Shown here one piece after another: positions 61,689-64,000 of a stretch of DNA of 64,000 nucleotides; the first letter of the stretch is position 1, and each line of letters starts with the position of its first letter. A program made the translations under genes and the position numbers. The notes under the pieces were generated by a model. That model did not search any database, had not been told where the DNA came from, and worked only from the letters and a program-made list of their open reading frames with translations. The stretch comes from Streptomyces europaeiscabiei (GTDB lineage: Bacteria; Actinomycetota; Actinomycetes; Streptomycetales; Streptomycetaceae): positions 95,123 through 159,122 of the forward strand of contig NZ_LRTR01000829.1 of assembly GCF_001550375.1 (NCBI RefSeq), in the 5' to 3' direction.

Positions 61689-62696
61689 TCAGTACCCGCG
61701 GGCGTGGATCGCTTGCAGCCATGGTTCTCGGACGGCGGGGATCCGTGTGAGTGTGTGCCGGAACGCGTCGCGGGAGGGCCGGAACCGTGACTGGGGGTGT
61801 GGCGGCAGCGGATCGTCCCGCTCCACGCCCGCTGGCAGCCGGCCGGCCGCCGGCAGCCGTGTGCGGTGGGGTGGGAAGGCGAGGTCGGTCCAGAGCGTGG
61901 CTTCGGCGGGAACGGGCACGGCGCCGCTGTTCGGCTGCCATGTCTGGCCGGTCTGCGGGTGGACCGGCACCAGTACCAGGTCGGCGGCCGGCTCGCCGAT
62001 CCCCGGTCCGGCCAGGGCCAGCCGCTTCGCGTGTTCCCCTGTGGGCAGGAGCGCGGCGAGGGCCGGGCCGAGGAGCTCGGCGACCGGGCCGGGTACCACG
62101 TTGACCGGCTGGCCCGCGGCGGCTGCCACGACATGGGCGAGGGTCACGCCGGCGGGGATGTCCCGGTACTCGCTCAGCCTGTGCCGCAGTGCGCCGTCGG
62201 CCGGCAGGTCCGCCCAGTCCATGACGGGCCGTTCCGGCGGGCCGGGCAGTCGCACCACTGCGTGGGGGAGGAGCCTGACCACCTGCCATTGCCCGCAGTC
62301 GTCGATCCGGGATCCGGCGGCCAGCCCGCAGTCCAGGCAGGCGAGGTTCGGTCCGCCGCTGCCGTTGATCCCTAGGCAGTAGCCCTCGGTCCGCTTCGCG
62401 ATCAGCCCGGTGCCGCGCATGTCGCCGGGCGCGAGCAGGACGGTGTCCGGCGGCCCGTCGGACAGATGGCTGATCGGAGCGAAGACGCCGCGTGCCGCCG
62501 CCTGCTGTGCTCCGATCTCTTCCCAGGGCCGCCAGGGTGGCCCGTACGGTTCGGGGTCGATGGCGTAGGTCCCCGCTTCCAGGAGCGGCGGGTGCAGTGT
62601 CTCCCAGTGGGTGTCGCTCAGGTGGATAGGCAGTGCCACCTGCGACACCGGCGCCGTCAGTACGGCACCGCAGCCAGCACACCCGAACACGGCCAA
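61689..62696 (-). CDS. Hypothetical protein with an N-terminal zinc ribbon
   Basis: The 335-residue protein is taken from TTG 62696 behind GGGGAG; the frame stays open to 62819 but its extra 41 residues are low-complexity. It begins LAVFGCAGCGAVLTAPVSQV, half of a zinc ribbon; the second CxxC is LACLDCGLAAGSRIDDCGQW near residue 135. Later blocks are GVFAPISHLSDGPPDTVLLA, GDMRGTGLIAKRTEGYCLGI, LVLVPVHPQTGQTWQP. It resembles a Streptomyces family I know only as hypothetical. No partner is obvious. Confidence 0.75.
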   Translation of the reverse strand: MAVFGCAGCGAVLTAPVSQVALPIHLSDTHWETLHPPLLEAGTYAIDPEPYGPPWRPWEEIGAQQAAARGVFAPISHLSDGPPDTVLLAPGDMRGTGLIAKRTEGYCLGINGSGGPNLACLDCGLAAGSRIDDCGQWQVVRLLPHAVVRLPGPPERPVMDWADLPADGALRHRLSEYRDIPAGVTLAHVVAAAAGQPVNVVPGPVAELLGPALAALLPTGEHAKRLALAGPGIGEPAADLVLVPVHPQTGQTWQPNSGAVPVPAEATLWTDLAFPPHRTRLPAAGRLPAGVERDDPLPPHPQSRFRPSRDAFRHTLTRIPAVREPWLQAIHARGY

Positions 62697-62849
62697 GTCG
62701 GCTCCCCTCGCCGTCGGAACCCCTGCATCGCACCAGGAAGGCGGCCGGCAGGCAACGGGTTTTCGGCCGGCGCCGGCCGCCCCTGTCGGCGGCGGGTCCT
62801 CGGCCTCGGCGTCCGTCACCGGGGGGTGGCGTGGGTTGGTGGTCCTTGA

Positions 62850-63899
62850 TCAGGCCGGTGCCGGCGGGAGGATGGTTTGCGGTGGTGTTGTTGGGGTGGG
62901 GTGGTTGAGGTGGTGTGTGTACCAGGGGGTGTTGGTGGTGAAGCGTGTGTGGAAGCCGGGGCCGGGGTGGAGTTGTGTGTGGTGCCAGATGCGGGTGGTG
63001 TCGTAGTAGTGGTCTTCGGTGAGGAGGGCGTATTGGTGGTCGGTGAGTTGGGGGAGGTGTTTTCGTACCTGTGCGCGGTGTTCGGTGATGGGGGTGGGGT
63101 GGGCGGGGGGGAGGTGGAGCAGGGTTCGCAGGCGTGTGTGGAGGTGGTCCATGGGCAGGGGGCGGGGATCGGCCACGTGGTAGGTGGCGCCGGCGTCGTC
63201 GCTGTGGGGTGGGGGTTGGTGTGTGAGTGCGGTGATGATGCGGGCGAGGTCCTGGACTGCGATGGCGGAGGTGTGGGGGGGTGGTGTGTCGGGCCAGGTG
63301 GGTATGTGGCGGAGGATGCGGGCGAGGGTGGGGATGAACCAGTGGTCTCCGGTGCCGTAGATGAGGTGGGGGCGCAGGATGGTGCCGCCTGCGGCGCGTA
63401 CGGCTTCTTCGGCGTGCAGGCGGGTTGTGCTGGCGGGTGAGAGGGGCGCGGGCTGCAGTTGTCCTTCGTGGGGGCCGCGGTGGGGGCCGGTGCCGTAGAC
63501 GGAGGCGGTGCTGACGTAGATGAAGCGTGTGACTGCGTGGCGGGCGGCTTCGGCCAGCAGGGCCTGGGTGCCGGTGTGGTTGATGGCGTGGCATTTTTGC
63601 GGATCGCTGCCGACGTAGCTGGCGGTGTGGATCACTGTGGTGATGCCGGAGCAGATGCCGTGCAGGCTGGGCGGGTCGGTGAGGTCGCCGGTCACGTGGT
63701 GTGCCGCGAGCGTGGGGGGTGTTCTTCGGGAGAGCACTCGAAGGCTGGGTGTGGTGCCGTGCACCCGGTGGTGGCGGGTGAGTGCTTTGAGTACGGCGCG
63801 TCCGATGAAGCCGGTGCCGCCCACGAGGAGAACGGTGCCGGTGTCGGTGTTTGTGGGGGGCGCCGTGCTGCCGGCTGTGGCGGGGGCGGGGGTGTGCAT
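62850..63899 (-). CDS. NAD(P)-dependent epimerase/dehydratase (extended SDR)
   Basis: The 349-residue enzyme starts at ATG 63899 behind AAGGAG. It has the Rossmann motif VLLVGGTGFIGRAVLKAL, DLTDPPSL, strand 4 TTVIHTASYVG and catalytic Ser and Thr (YVSTASVYGTG). The extended-SDR Tyr-x-x-x-Lys appears as STTRLHAEEAVRAAGG, in which the usual Tyr and Lys are not both evident, so catalysis may differ. IAVQDLARIITAL is typical of 3-beta-HSD-like members. Codon use is unusually rich in CAC and ACC. The upstream neighbour lies outside the window. Confidence 0.85.
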   Translation of the reverse strand: MHTPAPATAGSTAPPTNTDTGTVLLVGGTGFIGRAVLKALTRHHRVHGTTPSLRVLSRRTPPTLAAHHVTGDLTDPPSLHGICSGITTVIHTASYVGSDPQKCHAINHTGTQALLAEAARHAVTRFIYVSTASVYGTGPHRGPHEGQLQPAPLSPASTTRLHAEEAVRAAGGTILRPHLIYGTGDHWFIPTLARILRHIPTWPDTPPPHTSAIAVQDLARIITALTHQPPPHSDDAGATYHVADPRPLPMDHLHTRLRTLLHLPPAHPTPITEHRAQVRKHLPQLTDHQYALLTEDHYYDTTRIWHHTQLHPGPGFHTRFTTNTPWYTHHLNHPTPTTPPQTILPPAPA

Positions 63900-64000
63900 G
63901 GTGGGGCTCCTTGTCGGGGTGCGGGTTGTGCCGGTCTTGTGGCGTGCGCGGCGCCCCCGGCCACCGGCCGCAGCCTGCGGCTCTGGTCCCGGTCCCGGCC

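Noticed and set aside
61099..63594. 831-residue open frame on the minus strand
   Set aside because: It crosses three genes and the tandem repeat with a Pro/Arg/His-rich translation, typical of a high-GC shadow frame.
62850..63899. Epimerase taken as the edge of a secondary-metabolite cluster
   Set aside because: No synthase, transporter or other tailoring gene lies in the window, so the claim cannot be supported.

Overview
The window looks like a chromosome arm (or large replicon) of a high-GC actinomycete, almost certainly Streptomyces. Third codon positions are almost always G or C, GTG and TTG starts are common, and the gene families (SCO6745-like protein, LRV-repeat protein, DesK/LuxR pair, PadR, S9 peptidase, actinobacterial iol genes) are typical of the genus. 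It is an accessory region: mobile-element remnants occur every few kb (IS256, IS5, IS630, IS3, IS6 and ISL3 families), and many genes are cut by them or carry single-base frameshifts. I saw no rRNA, tRNA or CRISPR array.

Region 1 (1-6.2 kb): an IS256 transposase cut by the window edge has landed in a DUF4297-like nuclease gene. A decayed IS5 copy and gene relics follow, then an intact Clp-N-repeat protein and a DesK/LuxR two-component pair. Region 2 (6.2-16.2 kb): an IS630 copy, an LRV-repeat protein, a broken uvrA, a terminated hypothetical gene, a decayed coiled-coil gene pair, an SGNH hydrolase, relics of a DUF3533 membrane protein beside its PadR-type regulator, a SnoaL-like protein, and small hypotheticals.

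Region 3 (16.2-25.6 kb): a 1109-residue HTH/P-loop/helical-repeat protein diverges from a 65-residue two-helix membrane protein across a perfect inverted repeat. An intact IS256 transposase, a GNAT gene and a second, membrane-anchored and frameshifted member of the same P-loop family follow. This is the least described part of the window. Region 4 (25.6-40.3 kb): a 45-base palindrome, an S9 peptidase, a hydrolase, IS3 and IS6 copies, then two related TetR regulators. One diverges from a four-gene oxidoreductase/hydrolase/EthD-like/enoyl-CoA hydratase operon, the other from a short-chain dehydrogenase. An IS5 copy with a visible target duplication lies between them.

Region 5 (40.3-58.2 kb) is a coherent inositol/polyol catabolic locus. 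Three Gfo/Idh/MocA dehydrogenases diverge from a LacI regulator with its own palindromic operators. A sugar ABC transporter and a full iol operon (iolC, a Cgl0159-type barrel protein, iolB, iolD, mmsA/iolA, iolE, iolG, a TIM-barrel isomerase) are read from two promoters that share a TTGACA box and an identical 13-base operator at nearly the same spacing. The LacI-type gene that should bind these sites begins beside iolC but is cut after its first DNA-binding helices by an ISL3 remnant, so the catabolic genes may be constitutive.

Region 6 (58.2-64 kb): an alpha/beta hydrolase, a degenerate Fic/Doc-like toxin with its antitoxin, a helicase relic, an SCO6745-family protein whose stop codon lies in a 17-base tandem repeat, a zinc-ribbon hypothetical protein and an NAD-dependent epimerase.
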